A stretch of 64,000 bases of DNA from Rhizobium johnstonii 3841 (GCF_000009265.1 NC_008380.1:1183501-1247500); one strand, 5' to 3'; shown: positions 51,081 to 60,252, numbered from the stretch's first letter. The notes: a model not told the origin generated them from the sequence alone. Program-made: numbers and translations.

Positions 51081-51744
51081 GCAGGCTGTATCCGGTGTTG
51101 CGGACCGTATGCAGAAGCTGGATCTGGAACGGCTTGTCGACCTTGGCTCTCAGCCGGCTGATATGGGTCTCGACGACGCTGGTCTTCGGATCGAAGTGGA
51201 AATCCCAGACCCGCTCCAGCAGCATCGTCTTGGTGATGACCCGGCCTTCGCCGCGCATCAGCACCTCGAGCAGGGTGAATTCGCGCGGCTGCAGCTCGAT
51301 CACCTGGCCGGCGCGGCGGGCCTCCCGCCGGATCAGATCGAGCTCGAGATCGGCAACCTTCAGCACCGTCCGCTGCTCCTGCACCGGCGGCCGCCGGCCA
51401 AGCGCATTGACGCGCGCCATCAGCTCGGAGAAGGCAAAGGGCTTGACCAGATAATCGTCGCCGCCCGCCTCCAGCCCCTCGACCCGATCGTCGACGCCGC
51501 CGATCGACGTCAGGAACAGCGCCGACGTGCCGACCTTGGCAGCCCTAAGCGAACGCACGATCGCCAGTCCATCGAGACCCGGCAGCATGCGATCGACGAC
51601 GATGACGTCATAGGCCTCGCGCTGCGCCTGAAACAGCCCGTCCCGGCCGTCGCCGACCACATCACAGACATGCCCGGCCTCGGAAAAGCCCTTGGCGATA
51701 TAATCGGACGTCTTGGTATCGTCCTCGATAAGCAGGATTCGCAT
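51067..51744 (-). CDS. OmpR-family response regulator
   Basis: 225 residues from ATG 51744 (MRILLIEDDTKTSDYIAKGF). Acidic pocket D8-D9, phosphorylation site D51 (VVDRMLPGLDG), Lys in DDYLVKPFAFSEL. C-terminal winged helix: LQPREFTLLEVLMRGEGRVI, ETHISRLRAKVDKPF, VRNTGYSL. Forms a pair with the sensor kinase. A longer start would be in upstream DNA. Confidence 0.93.
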   Translation of the reverse strand: MRILLIEDDTKTSDYIAKGFSEAGHVCDVVGDGRDGLFQAQREAYDVIVVDRMLPGLDGLAIVRSLRAAKVGTSALFLTSIGGVDDRVEGLEAGGDDYLVKPFAFSELMARVNALGRRPPVQEQRTVLKVADLELDLIRREARRAGQVIELQPREFTLLEVLMRGEGRVITKTMLLERVWDFHFDPKTSVVETHISRLRAKVDKPFQIQLLHTVRNTGYSLHAPR

Positions 51745-51906
51745 CAGCCCGATCATTCCCGGCATGCGTGGATGGCGAGATCTAGCGAGAGGACGGCTTG
51801 GCGACAACTTACGAATTGGTAAGGTGCTGGGTGGGGAGCGGCTTCAGACGCAACCGTGTCGCCACCGGCACTCGTCCTTCGAGGCTCCGGCCTTGGCCTG
51901 CGCACC

Positions 51907-52143
51907 TCAGCAACCGTGTTGTTGGGGCTGGTTCCATGGGGTTCGTCTTCTAAGAATAGTGTTGATCATGATGATGAGCTTTCGCATGGCGGCGGCGATG
52001 GCGACCTTGGGCGGTTTGCCCGCGTCGCGCAGCCTTTTGTGGAAGGTCTTGATGGCCGGGTTGCAACGGATGGCCGAGAGCGTAGCCATATAGAGGGTGC
52101 ATCTGACGGTGGCGCGGCCGCCGGCGATATGGCGCGTTGCCAT
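51907..52143 (-). mobile_element. IS110-family transposase C-terminal remnant
   Basis: Reads RHIAGGRATVRCTLYMATLSA, FHKRLRDAGKPPKVAIAAAMR, KLIIMINTILR, the typical IS110 (transposase_20) end. The DEDD catalytic N-terminus is missing. The remaining part is about 78 codons; no active element remains. Confidence 0.85.
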
Positions 52144-52267
52144 GCTCCACCCGCCGTTCTCTATGGCGAGGAAACCATAAGACCGGGAACCTCCTCCTCG
52201 AGCGTTTGCACCGTCTTGGCGTGTGAAATTTCCGCGCTACCTCTGCACACTGCAATGGAGGAAGACG

Positions 52268-52618
52268 ATGAAGATGCGTAAGTTCACGATCGCCGATGCG
52301 TCGTTGGAGCGTTCCCCCGGACAGGAGGCAGACATTTCCGTCGGCAATCTGGTCGATGAGCGGCACGGAGGGCCGATCACCATCGGCTATGGACGCTACG
52401 CACCCGGTCAGAGCCTGACCGAGACAATGGCGGTTGACGACGTCATGATCGTTCTGGAAGGCCGGCTTTCGGTCTCCACGGACGGGGAAACGGTCACCGC
52501 CGGCCCCGGCGAGATCGTCTACATGCCCAAAGGTGAAACGGTGACCATCCGCTCGCACGAGGAGGGCGCGCTCACCGCCTATGTCACCTATCCGCATTGG
52601 CGGCCGGCACACGCCTAG
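52268..52618 (+). CDS. EutQ-like cupin
   Basis: 116 residues from ATG 52268. Cupin barrel: GYGRYAPGQSLTETMAVDDVMIVLEGRL, then VTAGPGEIVYMPKGETVTIR. Resembles the EutQ family or stand-alone small cupins. Metal-binding His are few (DVMIV replaces a usual H), so the metal role is uncertain. Lies between an IS remnant and the cytochrome gene. Confidence 0.8.
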   Translation: MKMRKFTIADASLERSPGQEADISVGNLVDERHGGPITIGYGRYAPGQSLTETMAVDDVMIVLEGRLSVSTDGETVTAGPGEIVYMPKGETVTIRSHEEGALTAYVTYPHWRPAHA

Positions 52619-52669
52619 AGCGCCGTGCGGCGGCCCTATCCGGTCGATCGCCGACCCCCGAACTGATCG

Positions 52670-53269
52670 TCAGAGGCCGGCAAGATAGTGAGCCATGGCA
52701 GCGATGTCGTCGGCCGACAAATTGCGCACCAAGGCCGTCATGCGGGGCATGTTCGGGCACTTGTTATCGTGAAAGTCGGAGAGGGTTTTGATCAGGTAGT
52801 CCAGCTTCTGATTTGCGACGCGCGGAGTGTTGGCGTATCCGACGAAACCCTCCCGGTGGCACGAGGTGCACTTCTTCTCGACGTCGAGCGCTTGGAAGCG
52901 GGTAATGCTCGCTGCGTCGGCCGGCTCGCGGTAGGCGGGCCAAGGCAGTGCGGAGAAGTAGGCCGCAAGCGCCTTCATGTCGTCGTCGGAAAGATTCTTC
53001 GCGATCCGGCCCATGAGCTCGTCGGTGCGCGCTCCATTGCGATATTCCTGCAAACCTATCAGCAAAGAGGACTCGTGCTGGCCGGCGATGATCGGCGTGT
53101 TCTTAACAGTCGGCAGACCTTTCCTACCGTGACACATCTGGCAAAGCTTGGCCTTGTGGGAGATCGCCGCCGGCGGTGGCGCAGCATTGTTCTGCGCTCC
53201 AGCCGGCAGTGGACCGAGGGCCACGAGAGCGGCGATGACGAACGGAGCGAGCGCGCTGCTGCAGGGCAT
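52670..53269 (-). CDS. Dihaem cytochrome c4-like protein
   Basis: 199 residues from ATG 53269. Signal peptide LAPFVIAALVALGPLPAGAQ. Two haem motifs CQMCH and CTSCH, each followed by a Met-bearing helix (LMGRIAKNLSDDDMKALAAY, MTALVRNLSADDIAAMAHYL). Periplasmic electron carrier. Alone; the start upstream (53314) is less likely. Confidence 0.88.
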   Translation of the reverse strand: MPCSSALAPFVIAALVALGPLPAGAQNNAAPPPAAISHKAKLCQMCHGRKGLPTVKNTPIIAGQHESSLLIGLQEYRNGARTDELMGRIAKNLSDDDMKALAAYFSALPWPAYREPADAASITRFQALDVEKKCTSCHREGFVGYANTPRVANQKLDYLIKTLSDFHDNKCPNMPRMTALVRNLSADDIAAMAHYLAGL

Positions 53270-53397
53270 GCGAGGCCTCCAGATATGTGAGGCTGATCTT
53301 ATCAGAAGATGCAACCATTGGCGAGCGAACCCCCGTCGCCTCCATCCGACTATGGCTGCGTCTTTATGAGTTCACGCCCTAGACCGCGAGCTGCGGC

Positions 53398-54189
53398 TCA
53401 GCGCTTGTATTCGGGCTCGCTGCGATCAAGCGCGCGTTTGACGGACTCCAGATGGAGCCGGGCCGACTCCGGGTCGCCTTCGCGCATTTGCCGGTACGCC
53501 GCGTCCGCAATCTCAGGCGCGACGGCAAGGACTTCGCGTCCGGTCGACAGGGCGAGCGTCTGCACTTCGCAGGCGCGCTCGAGGTAATAGAGATCGTCCC
53601 AGGCCTCGGCGATGTTAGGTGCGCAGACCATCACGCCGTGGTGCTTCATGAAAACGATGTCGGCATCGCCGATCGCGGCCGCGATCCGATCGCCCTCGCG
53701 CGCGTCGAGCGCCAGGCCGTTATAGTTGCGGTCGACGGCCGTGCGTCCATAGAATTTCAATGCGGTCTGCCCGGCAAAGATCAGGGGATCGCCCTCCGTC
53801 ATCGAAAGGGCGGTGGCATAAGGCATATGGGTGTGGAATGCCGCCTTGGCGCGGGGAATGTTCTTGTGAATCCTGGCGTGGATGTAAAAGGCGGTGGCCT
53901 CGGGCTGCCCGCTGCCCGACACCACGTTGCCGTGAAAATCGCAGATCAACAGCATCGAGGCCGTCAGTTCGGCGAAAGCGTAGCCATAAGGGTTGACGAT
54001 GAACAGGTCGTCATATCCAGGAACGACGGCCGAGAAGTGGTTGCAGATCCCTTCCTCCATGCCGAGCCTTGCCGCCATCCGGAAGCAGGCGGCAAGATCG
54101 ACGCGGGCCTGCCAGATGTCGTCCGTATCGAGTTTCGGCTGGTTGGGGCCGCCGGTGGGCGTTGGGGCTGTATTGAGGGAGTGCGCCAT
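53398..54189 (-). CDS. Class II aldolase/adducin family protein
   Basis: 263 residues. Zinc-binding and active-site pattern: GICNHFSAVVPGYDDLFIVN, FHTHMPYATALSMTEG (His pair), FMKHHGVMVCAPN. Likely a cytosolic sugar-phosphate aldolase or an aldolase-like decarboxylase; substrate unknown. Confidence 0.87.
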   Translation of the reverse strand: MAHSLNTAPTPTGGPNQPKLDTDDIWQARVDLAACFRMAARLGMEEGICNHFSAVVPGYDDLFIVNPYGYAFAELTASMLLICDFHGNVVSGSGQPEATAFYIHARIHKNIPRAKAAFHTHMPYATALSMTEGDPLIFAGQTALKFYGRTAVDRNYNGLALDAREGDRIAAAIGDADIVFMKHHGVMVCAPNIAEAWDDLYYLERACEVQTLALSTGREVLAVAPEIADAAYRQMREGDPESARLHLESVKRALDRSEPEYKR

Positions 54190-54307
54190 GGGTTCGTTTC
54201 AGATCGGTGTCGAAGGAGAGGGTGGCTATTGTCCTGAACTACGCCCGGATCAGCCTCGCATCAAGTCGGCTGGATACAAACATGGTTCGCTTCATCTGCA
54301 TATTTTT

Positions 54308-54357
54308 ACCCACCCTCCGTCATCCCGGGCTGAGGCCTGGGATGAGCGAGGGTGGGG
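54308..54357. repeat. Long hairpin downstream of receiver gene
   Basis: CCCACCCTC pairs with GAGGGTGGG, inner CATCCC pairs with GGGATG around GGGCTGAGGCCT. Such long hairpins occur between rhizobial genes. It lies between the aldolase start region and the end of the receiver gene. Confidence 0.65.
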
Positions 54358-54443
54358 CGGTGCTTTCCGCCAAACTCCTCGTCGGCGCAGCGGATGGCGG
54401 ATCGTCTCACCCGCGGCTCGACCCGAGGGGTGTCGAAAAACAC

Positions 54444-54836
54444 TTAACTTACCAGCTCAGGCGTGTTCCCGATCGACAGCAGATGAGCCATTGCATCGGT
54501 AATTGCGTGGTTGTCGTAGGGTTTCGAGAAGGCTCTGCTTCCCATGGGGAGATCGCTCTCTTCGAGGATTGCCGCGCCGGAGGCAACGATCAGCCTGACA
54601 GGCGGCCACCGATTTCGGATGTAATGGGATAGTTTGATGCCGTCCATCGTGCCGGGCATCTGAACATCGGTGAAAACCAGATCGATGTCGTTTCGCGACA
54701 CAAGGATACGAATTGCCTCGTCCGCATCGCACGCCTCAAGCGCTTCGTAACCCGCAGAGAATACCAGATCGACGGCACTCATCCGAATAATCGTGCTGTC
54801 TTCGACGACCAGGACGACCGCTTTGCCATAATTCAT
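54444..54836 (-). CDS. Single-domain response regulator
   Basis: 130 residues with only a receiver: VVLVVEDSTIIRMSAVDLVF, phosphorylation Asp57 (LVFTDVQMPGTMDGIKL), Thr/Ser VASGAAI, Lys in FSKPYDN. Lies 11 bp after the HWE-type kinase gene, with which it probably pairs. Confidence 0.9.
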   Translation of the reverse strand: MNYGKAVVLVVEDSTIIRMSAVDLVFSAGYEALEACDADEAIRILVSRNDIDLVFTDVQMPGTMDGIKLSHYIRNRWPPVRLIVASGAAILEESDLPMGSRAFSKPYDNHAITDAMAHLLSIGNTPELVS

Positions 54837-54847
54837 TGCTCACTCGG

Positions 54848-55963
54848 TCAGATTGGAGGTGCGAGCCGCGTGGGCTCCGCAGGGATAGCGTTTCGCAAGC
54901 CATTCGGTTCCGAAGCGGCCGTAGAAAGGTCGGTTCGCAAACCGGCGCTTTCCCGGTGGCGGATTGTAACGGCGGTGCCGGGACCCGCATCGCTTAACTG
55001 AATGTCACCATGCAGGCTCTTTGCCAGCGCCTCCACAATGCCGGTCCCCAGTCCCGCCTTTGGTGCATCGCGACCTGCAGGCATGCCGATGCCGTTGTCG
55101 GTAACGGAGAGAGTCCAATCCTTGCCGGATGATCGATAGGCGATGACGATTGCGCCTGGTCGTTCAACGGGAAAGGCGTGCTTGAGGGCGTTGATGGCAA
55201 GCTCGGTCACGACAAGCCCCAAGCGTACGGAAACATCCGCCTCCACGGCGCTGTCGTCGACCATCACCTGAATCGAAAGCCTTTCGGGGTCAGCAATCAT
55301 CGACGCGCCGAGGCTTTGGCAAAGCTGAGTGAAATAGGTACGGAGTTCAACCTTGCCGCCGTTGGACATGGAGAGTTGGCGTTGCAGGGCCGCAATCGAC
55401 ATGACCCGGTGATGGGCGTTGTGGAGATGCCCGCGCGCTTCCTCCGACTGGACCCGCCGGGCGCTCTGCATGAGAACGCTGGCAATGATCTGAAGGCTGT
55501 TTGCGACCCTGTGCTGGACTTCCTGCAGCAGGATCGCGTTGTCGCGAACGAGATCATCTTTCAGCCGAGCTTCGGCGCGCACATCGGTCACGTCGGTGAT
55601 GGCCAGAAGCAGGCGAATATGGTCGATGTCGCCGTCATCGAGCGTCCGTGCATTGACGACCAAGCGCCGTGCTTTCTGGTTTGACCGTTGAAAGTCGATT
55701 TCGTAGGCCTCGATGGTGGCACTTCCCGAGGCGGTGGCCGTCAGCAGTGACGCAAGCTGGGGCATCGCCCATTCGCCGTTTCCAATGTCGCTGAGGCTTT
55801 GGCCGCAAACGGTCTTGGGGTCGATGTCGAAGACCCGGCAGAAGGATGCGCTGGCCGCAATGACCTTCTGGTCGTCGGACAGGAAAAGCAGCGGTTCATT
55901 GGACGATACCACCACGGCAAGAGTGCTCGCCGCCTCGAAATGCACAGTGGGAATCTTTTGCAT
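54848..55963 (-). CDS. Cytosolic PAS-type sensor kinase of the HWE/HisKA_2 family
   Basis: 371 residues from ATG 55963 (GAGGG upstream); another start at 56062 adds 33. PAS-like domain ~15-130 (FLSDDQKVIAASASFCRVFD, RRLVVNARTL). HisKA_2: LLQEVQHRVANSLQIIASVL. ATPase: VVTELAINALKHAFP, DNGIGMPAG, GLGTGIVEALAKS. In rhizobia such kinases feed the general stress response; here the partner is the receiver downstream. Confidence 0.9.
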   Translation of the reverse strand: MQKIPTVHFEAASTLAVVVSSNEPLLFLSDDQKVIAASASFCRVFDIDPKTVCGQSLSDIGNGEWAMPQLASLLTATASGSATIEAYEIDFQRSNQKARRLVVNARTLDDGDIDHIRLLLAITDVTDVRAEARLKDDLVRDNAILLQEVQHRVANSLQIIASVLMQSARRVQSEEARGHLHNAHHRVMSIAALQRQLSMSNGGKVELRTYFTQLCQSLGASMIADPERLSIQVMVDDSAVEADVSVRLGLVVTELAINALKHAFPVERPGAIVIAYRSSGKDWTLSVTDNGIGMPAGRDAPKAGLGTGIVEALAKSLHGDIQLSDAGPGTAVTIRHRESAGLRTDLSTAASEPNGLRNAIPAEPTRLAPPI

Positions 55964-56136
55964 GGAGAGGCCCTCATGGGCCGGAGACTCGCGGAGCAAG
56001 TCATCACTCGGCAACAATGCCAACCGGCCAGAAGGCTCAGCCCGACAGAGAGACCGTAACACGCCTGAGAGGTAATCCCTTCATATTAAATATCGCGGCT
56101 GCCATGTCGAAGCGATGAGCCGATGATGACGAATAT

Positions 56137-56337
56137 TCACTTCTGGGAGCAAGGCCATCGAACACGCAGCCGAAGCCTTTCCGGAAAGCGCCGTCCCACC
56201 AACAGCAGGTGCGAGCGTTCGATTGTCCGGATCGTGTCGGCTGCGTGAAGCTCGCGGTGCACTTCGCCTCCCTCGGTAATCTCCGAAAGGGTTTTGTCCA
56301 CGGCGGATCTCAAGCACCGACCGGTGCGGGAGATCAA
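56137..56337 (-). CDS. Possible small hypothetical protein
   Basis: 66 residues: MISRTGRCLRSAVDKTLSEI, TEGGEVHRELHAADTIRTIE, RSHLLLVG. Plausible composition but no ribosome site or family; may be noise. Confidence 0.35.
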   Translation of the reverse strand: MISRTGRCLRSAVDKTLSEITEGGEVHRELHAADTIRTIERSHLLLVGRRFPERLRLRVRWPCSQK

Positions 56338-56341
56338 CGCC

Positions 56342-56374
56342 TCAACCCTCCTCGCCAGATGCGAGGAGGGTTGA
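56342..56374. terminator. Hairpin terminator of stress-protein gene
   Basis: TCAACCCTCCTCGC (56342-56355) pairs exactly with GCGAGGAGGGTTGA (56361-56374) around a 5-nt loop, 14 bp past the stop of the gene ending at 56388. Strong rho-independent-like stem. Confidence 0.75.
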
Positions 56375-56387
56375 AACTCAAGGCCGG

Positions 56388-56987
56388 TTAGGCGGTCCGC
56401 CGATAGCGGTCGCGCTCTTGCTCGATCTGCTCACGGCGGTATGGATCGAGCGTGTCGTCGAACCGGCTCCATCCCTGCTCGTTATAGGCACGCCGGCGTT
56501 CGATCGGGTCGACCCAGTTTGAACCCTGGAGGATGGCCTGCGCCTCGGAGGCGCGGGCGTCGTCGACCTTGGCCGTGACGAGGCTGCCGCCGCGGCGGAC
56601 GCCTTCGGCATAGAGGTGGGCATCGTCTTCCGAGACGCCGGAGTCGGTGAGGGCGCCGATCAGCCCGCCGGCGGCACCGCCAGCGACGGCGCCGGCGACG
56701 GCGCCAGCCGCAGTCGCGGCAAGCCAGCCTGCGGCAACCACCGGCCCGACACCGGGAATGGCCATCAGGCCCAGCCCGGTCAGCAGGCCGCCAGCACCAC
56801 CGACGGCAGCGCCAATGCCGGCGCCCGTCGCGGCATCCTCGCCAACGTCAGAGTCGCGATCGATGCGGCCAGCCTTGTTGGAGACGATGCTGATGTCGTT
56901 TGAGGGAATGCCTGCCGCTTCCAATTTGCTGACGGCGGAGCGAGCGTCCGAGTAGTCGTCGAAAAGTCCGGTTACAGTTCTCATCAT
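56388..56987 (-). CDS. General-stress protein with glycine-zipper region
   Basis: 199 residues. N-terminal ~50 residues resemble the YflT/GSP17M fold (TVTGLFDDYSDARSAVSKLEAAGI, DISIVSNKAGRID). The middle is a long Gly/Ala zipper (GAGIGAAVGGAGGLLTGLGL, AAGAVAGAVAGGAAGGLIGA), likely membrane associated. The tail is charged (YRREQIEQERDRYRR). Probably envelope stress related; stands alone. Confidence 0.83.
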   Translation of the reverse strand: MMRTVTGLFDDYSDARSAVSKLEAAGIPSNDISIVSNKAGRIDRDSDVGEDAATGAGIGAAVGGAGGLLTGLGLMAIPGVGPVVAAGWLAATAAGAVAGAVAGGAAGGLIGALTDSGVSEDDAHLYAEGVRRGGSLVTAKVDDARASEAQAILQGSNWVDPIERRRAYNEQGWSRFDDTLDPYRREQIEQERDRYRRTA

Positions 56988-57001
56988 GTTTCTCCCTGGG
57001 G

Positions 57002-57319
57002 TTACTTGGCGACGATGTTGCCTTGATAATCGAGGGCAATGGCGACGGCTTTCCCGTCCTTCATGCCGGCGGCCATCCAGATCCCCTTGTCATCGAGCTT
57101 GAGATCCTTGACGTCGGTGTAGCCGGCTTCCGCAATGCGATCCTTCGCCTGAGCTTCGGTAAAGCTGTTGGCGCCCTCAACCGGTGCAGTCGGATTTTTG
57201 GTATCCGGAGTTGCAACCGCAGGTGTATTCCCATCCGGAGATGGAGCCGGTGTGGTCTGGGCAAAGGCTGCAATGGCAGACGCGCAGAGAATGGTCGCCG
57301 CAAAGACGATCTTCTTCAT
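57002..57319 (-). CDS. Secreted PepSY-type small protein
   Basis: 105 residues. Signal peptide KKIVFAATILCASAIAAFAQ, then a Pro/Thr-rich spacer and a PepSY-like end (SFTEAQAKDRIAEAGYTDVK, DDKGIWMAAGMKDGKAVAIA LDYQG). The spacer is unlike globular protein. Found in many rhizobia near stress proteins; function unknown. Confidence 0.82.
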   Translation of the reverse strand: MKKIVFAATILCASAIAAFAQTTPAPSPDGNTPAVATPDTKNPTAPVEGANSFTEAQAKDRIAEAGYTDVKDLKLDDKGIWMAAGMKDGKAVAIALDYQGNIVAK

Positions 57320-57664
57320 ATGTGTTTCCTCTCATTTTGCGGATCAGATGACGATCCATGCAGTCAGAACACGCAAGAGAGATCTTTGTTCCCCGAGATT
57401 ATGCAATTGATTTTTCTAAATATATGGCAATACGGCGCGCTGCGGGTCATTTTCTGCGGCGCTGGGGCAATGTAAGCAGACAGTAACGGGGAGGGTAACC
57501 GACGATCCACGGGCGTGCTTGAAGGAAGCCTCTCGGTGTGAGGCCGATCCTCTAACTCCTAAAGTTGTGCCGCTGTCAAATATCCCAGAGGGTGGGCGCG
57601 CGGGGCCGCTTTCCTGCGGCACGTCGTGCGGGTGGCAGATGCGGCCCCGGCAATGTCAGTGACT

Positions 57665-58054
57665 TCACGGAATACGGGCGATGACCTTGATCTCGAAGTC
57701 GAAGCCGGCGAGCCAGTTGACGCCGATGGCAGTCCAATTCGGGTAGGGCTGCTTGCTGAACATCTCCTGCTTGACCGCCATGATCGTGCCGAACTGGTTT
57801 TCGGGGTCGGTGTGGAAGGTGGTGACATCGACGATATCATCCAGCGTGCAGCCGGCGGCACTCAGTGTCGCCTTCAGATTGTCAAAGGCGAGCCGCACCT
57901 GGCGTTCGAAATCGGGTTCGGGTGTTCCATCCGAACGGCTGCCGACCTGTCCGGACACAAACAACAGATCACCGGATCGGATCGCGGCGGAATAGCCGTG
58001 CTTCTCGTAAAGAGCGTGCCTGTCGGCCGGAAAGATTGCTTCGCGTTTTCTCAT
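57665..58054 (-). CDS. ridA: RidA (YjgF/UK114) family protein
   Basis: 129 residues. AIRSGDLLFVSGQVGSRSDG, FERQVRLAFDNLKATLSAAG, DDIVDVTTFHTDPENQFG, FPNWTAIGVNWLAG-type end (PNWTAIGVNWLAGFDFEIKV). RidA enzymes remove reactive enamine/imine compounds; the catalytic Arg of true RidA is not obvious here, so it may be a subfamily. Divergent from a TetR gene with three shared operators. Confidence 0.88.
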   Translation of the reverse strand: MRKREAIFPADRHALYEKHGYSAAIRSGDLLFVSGQVGSRSDGTPEPDFERQVRLAFDNLKATLSAAGCTLDDIVDVTTFHTDPENQFGTIMAVKQEMFSKQPYPNWTAIGVNWLAGFDFEIKVIARIP

Positions 58055-58125
58055 TCTGATCTCTCTTCATTGTTGACAACGACCGTTGAGCGCGGCGTGA
58101 CGCTTCACATCTCGCCCCCTATTTG

Positions 58126-58194
58126 GTATACGGCTCGTATGTGAAATGTATGAAATACGCACCGTATGTCAAGTCCATATACGCTTCGTATATG
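58126..58194. promoter_or_regulatory. Three operator copies between ridA-type and TetR genes
   Basis: ATACG-n3-CGTAT occurs at 58128-58140, 58155-58167 and 58179-58191. The last is extended to a perfect CATATACG-ctt-CGTATATG (58176-58194). Starts are 27 and 24 bp apart, filling the divergent promoter region just before the TetR start. Confidence 0.82.
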
Positions 58195-58209
58195 AAATTG
58201 AGGGATGGA

Positions 58210-58803
58210 ATGGCTAGGAAACGCAGCGAAACGATGCAGGAAAACCGCGTCAAATTGATCGCGGCGGCACGAAAGGCTTTTGCGGAAAAGGGGTACTCCG
58301 CAGCCTCGATGGATGAACTGACGGCCGACGTCGGTCTGACGCGGGGCGCGCTTTACCACAACTTCCAAGACAAGCGCGGGTTGCTGGCGGCGGTTGTCGA
58401 TCAGATCGACACGGAGATGGCGGTGCGCGCTCAAGAGATTGGCGCGCGCGCGGGCAATGATTGGCAGGGCCTACTCGCCGAGGGGGCGGCCTATATCGAG
58501 ATGGCGCTCAATCCGGAAGTCCAGCGCATCGTCCTGCTCGACGGACCTGCGGTGCTGGGGGATCCCTCGCAGTGGCCGAGCCAGAACAATTGCCTGCAGG
58601 TGACCAAGAGCACGGTGGAGTGCCTGATCGCCCAAGGTATCCTCAAGCCGCTTGACCCAGAGGCGGCGGCCCGGTTGCTGAGCGGCGCGGCTCTCAATGC
58701 CGCTCTCTGGATCGCCGCCAGCGAAGATCCGCAAAGCGTGCTGCCAAAGGCGGTCGAGGCTTTCCATGCCTTGGCGGCAGGCCTGCTGGTGGAGCGTTTG
58801 TGA
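58210..58803 (+). CDS. TetR family regulator
   Basis: 197 residues from ATG 58210 (GAGGGATGG upstream). N-terminal HTH: RVKLIAAARKAFAEKGYSAA, SMDELTADVGLTRGALYHNF. C-terminal helical domain with VQRIVLLDGPAVLGDPSQWP as in YcnC/TetR-C type. Likely represses itself and the divergent ridA-type gene through the three CGTAT palindromes. Confidence 0.9.
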   Translation: MARKRSETMQENRVKLIAAARKAFAEKGYSAASMDELTADVGLTRGALYHNFQDKRGLLAAVVDQIDTEMAVRAQEIGARAGNDWQGLLAEGAAYIEMALNPEVQRIVLLDGPAVLGDPSQWPSQNNCLQVTKSTVECLIAQGILKPLDPEAAARLLSGAALNAALWIAASEDPQSVLPKAVEAFHALAAGLLVERL

Positions 58804-58923
58804 TCGACCTCGAACGCTTTCAGGAGAAACCGGAGTGTCGCAAAAGTCGGGAATTGCGCGACAACGCAAAAGCCATCGCGAAATAGACTTGCGAATCGCA
58901 TAAGTGTGTGCTTATGTGTTCGC

Positions 58924-59238
58924 ATGATCGAGAATGACATTTTCCGAGCCTTGGCTGACCCGACCCGCCGCGCGATCTTCGAGAAGCTGGCGGCGGGCGG
59001 CATGAACGCCAGTGCGCTGCGTGAGGGCATGGAGATCAGCCAGCCGGCAATGTCGCAACACCTCTCGGTTTTGCGGAGCGCAAAGCTCGTGAGGGAAGAA
59101 CGGCAGGGGCGTTTCGTGAATTACGAAGTCGATCCGGAGGGGCTGGCTCTCATCGCACAATGGTTGGCGAAATATCGCGCTTACTGGCCTGCCCGCATCG
59201 AAGCTCTCAAGGTCTTGCTGAAGGATATGGACCAATGA
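58924..59238 (+). CDS. ArsR family regulator
   Basis: 104 residues from ATG 58924; GTG at 58906 would add 6. Winged helix DIFRALADPTRRAIFEKLAA, SQPAMSQHLSVLRSAKLVRE, QGRFVNYEVDP. No metal-binding Cys set, as usual for regulators paired with SRPBCC/AHSA1 proteins. Overlaps the next start by 4 bp. Confidence 0.9.
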   Translation: MIENDIFRALADPTRRAIFEKLAAGGMNASALREGMEISQPAMSQHLSVLRSAKLVREERQGRFVNYEVDPEGLALIAQWLAKYRAYWPARIEALKVLLKDMDQ

Positions 59239-59594
59239 ACGATGGAAAGGCCAAGGAGCAGAAAGACGGCATCGAACTGGAATTCGATCTGGATGAACCG
59301 CCGCAAAAGGTCTGGCGTGCAATCAGCATTCCGGAATTTCGGGAAATCTGGTTGCCGAAAGACGCTTTAGCCGATCCCACCCCGGCCACGATCACACCTG
59401 GCGAGGAAGTCCGTTATAGCCTGCGCGACGACGCTCCACCTTACCTTGAAAGCACGGTGACGTTCACGATCGTCCCGAACGCGACCGGCGGCACCCGCCT
59501 GCGCATCATCCACCAGCTAACCGACGCGAGGCTTGACCGGATGGCGGAAACGGCCGCGAACAGCAACAATCCGCTCCTCATGCTCGCCGCCTGA
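59235..59594 (+). CDS. SRPBCC (AHSA1-like) domain protein
   Basis: 119 residues. ELEFDLDEPPQKVWRAISIPEFREIWLP, then TFTIVPNATGGTRLRIIHQL: the START/Bet v 1-like pocket. Coupled by ATGA to the ArsR gene, a pairing common in bacteria, with the SRPBCC protein as effector or ligand binder. Confidence 0.87.
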   Translation: MNDGKAKEQKDGIELEFDLDEPPQKVWRAISIPEFREIWLPKDALADPTPATITPGEEVRYSLRDDAPPYLESTVTFTIVPNATGGTRLRIIHQLTDARLDRMAETAANSNNPLLMLAA

Positions 59595-59640
59595 CGCGGC
59601 AAGCTCTCCCCTTTGATTTCTGGAAGATCGGAGTTCGCCG

Positions 59641-60252
59641 ATGCGCGAAGCGATGCAACTCGTCCCCATGGTCATAGAACAATCCAGCAGAGGGGAGCGG
59701 TCTTTTGACATTTACTCCCGCCTTCTGCGCGAACGCATCATCTTCCTCAACGGCGAGGTCAACGATACCGTTTCCGCTCTGGTCTGCGCGCAGTTACTGT
59801 TCCTTGAGGCCGAGAATTCAAAGAAGCCGATCAATCTTTACATCAATTCTCCGGGCGGCGTCGTGACCAGCGGCCTCGCCATGTACGACACCATGCGCTT
59901 TATCCGCGCGCCAGTTCATACGCTTTGCATGGGGACAGCCCGTTCCATGGGATCGTTCCTGCTGATGGCAGGCGAGGCCGGCGGAAGAGCTGCCTTGCCC
60001 AATGCCAGTATCCTCATTCACCAGCCATCCGGTGGCTTCCAAGGGCAGGCTTCCGACATGATGATTCATGCCGAAGAAATTCTGAAGACCAAGCAGCGCA
60101 TGACGCGGCTCTACGCGGAACATTGCGGACGCTCCTATGAAGACTTTGAGCGCGGGATGGATCGCGACCGCTTCATGACCGCGGAAGAAGCACTGGAATG
60201 GGGTCTTATCGACCGTATTCTAACGGTTCGGGAAGGCGAAATTCCCGATTGA
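59641..60252 (+). CDS. clpP: ClpP-family serine protease, divergent paralogue
   Basis: 203 residues. Catalytic Ser102 ([14 protein letters not shown]), His127 ([13 protein letters not shown]) and Asp176 (DRDRFMT) are all in place. Conserved [20 protein letters not shown]. Normal ClpP has GQAASMGS; here Ala is Arg at 101, and the N-terminal loop is short. It likely forms a heptamer with or without other ClpP. No clpX/clpA beside it. Confidence 0.9.
   Translation: MREAMQLVPMVIEQSSRGERSFDIYSRLLRERIIFLNGEVNDTVSALVCAQLLFLEAENSKKPINLYINSPGGVVTSGLAMYDTMRFIRAPVHTLCMGTARSMGSFLLMAGEAGGRAALPNASILIHQPSGGFQGQASDMMIHAEEILKTKQRMTRLYAEHCGRSYEDFERGMDRDRFMTAEEALEWGLIDRILTVREGEIPD

Noticed and set aside
49767..51161. 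Long plus-strand open frame (464 codons)
   Set aside because: Antisense of the histidine kinase gene; no motifs.
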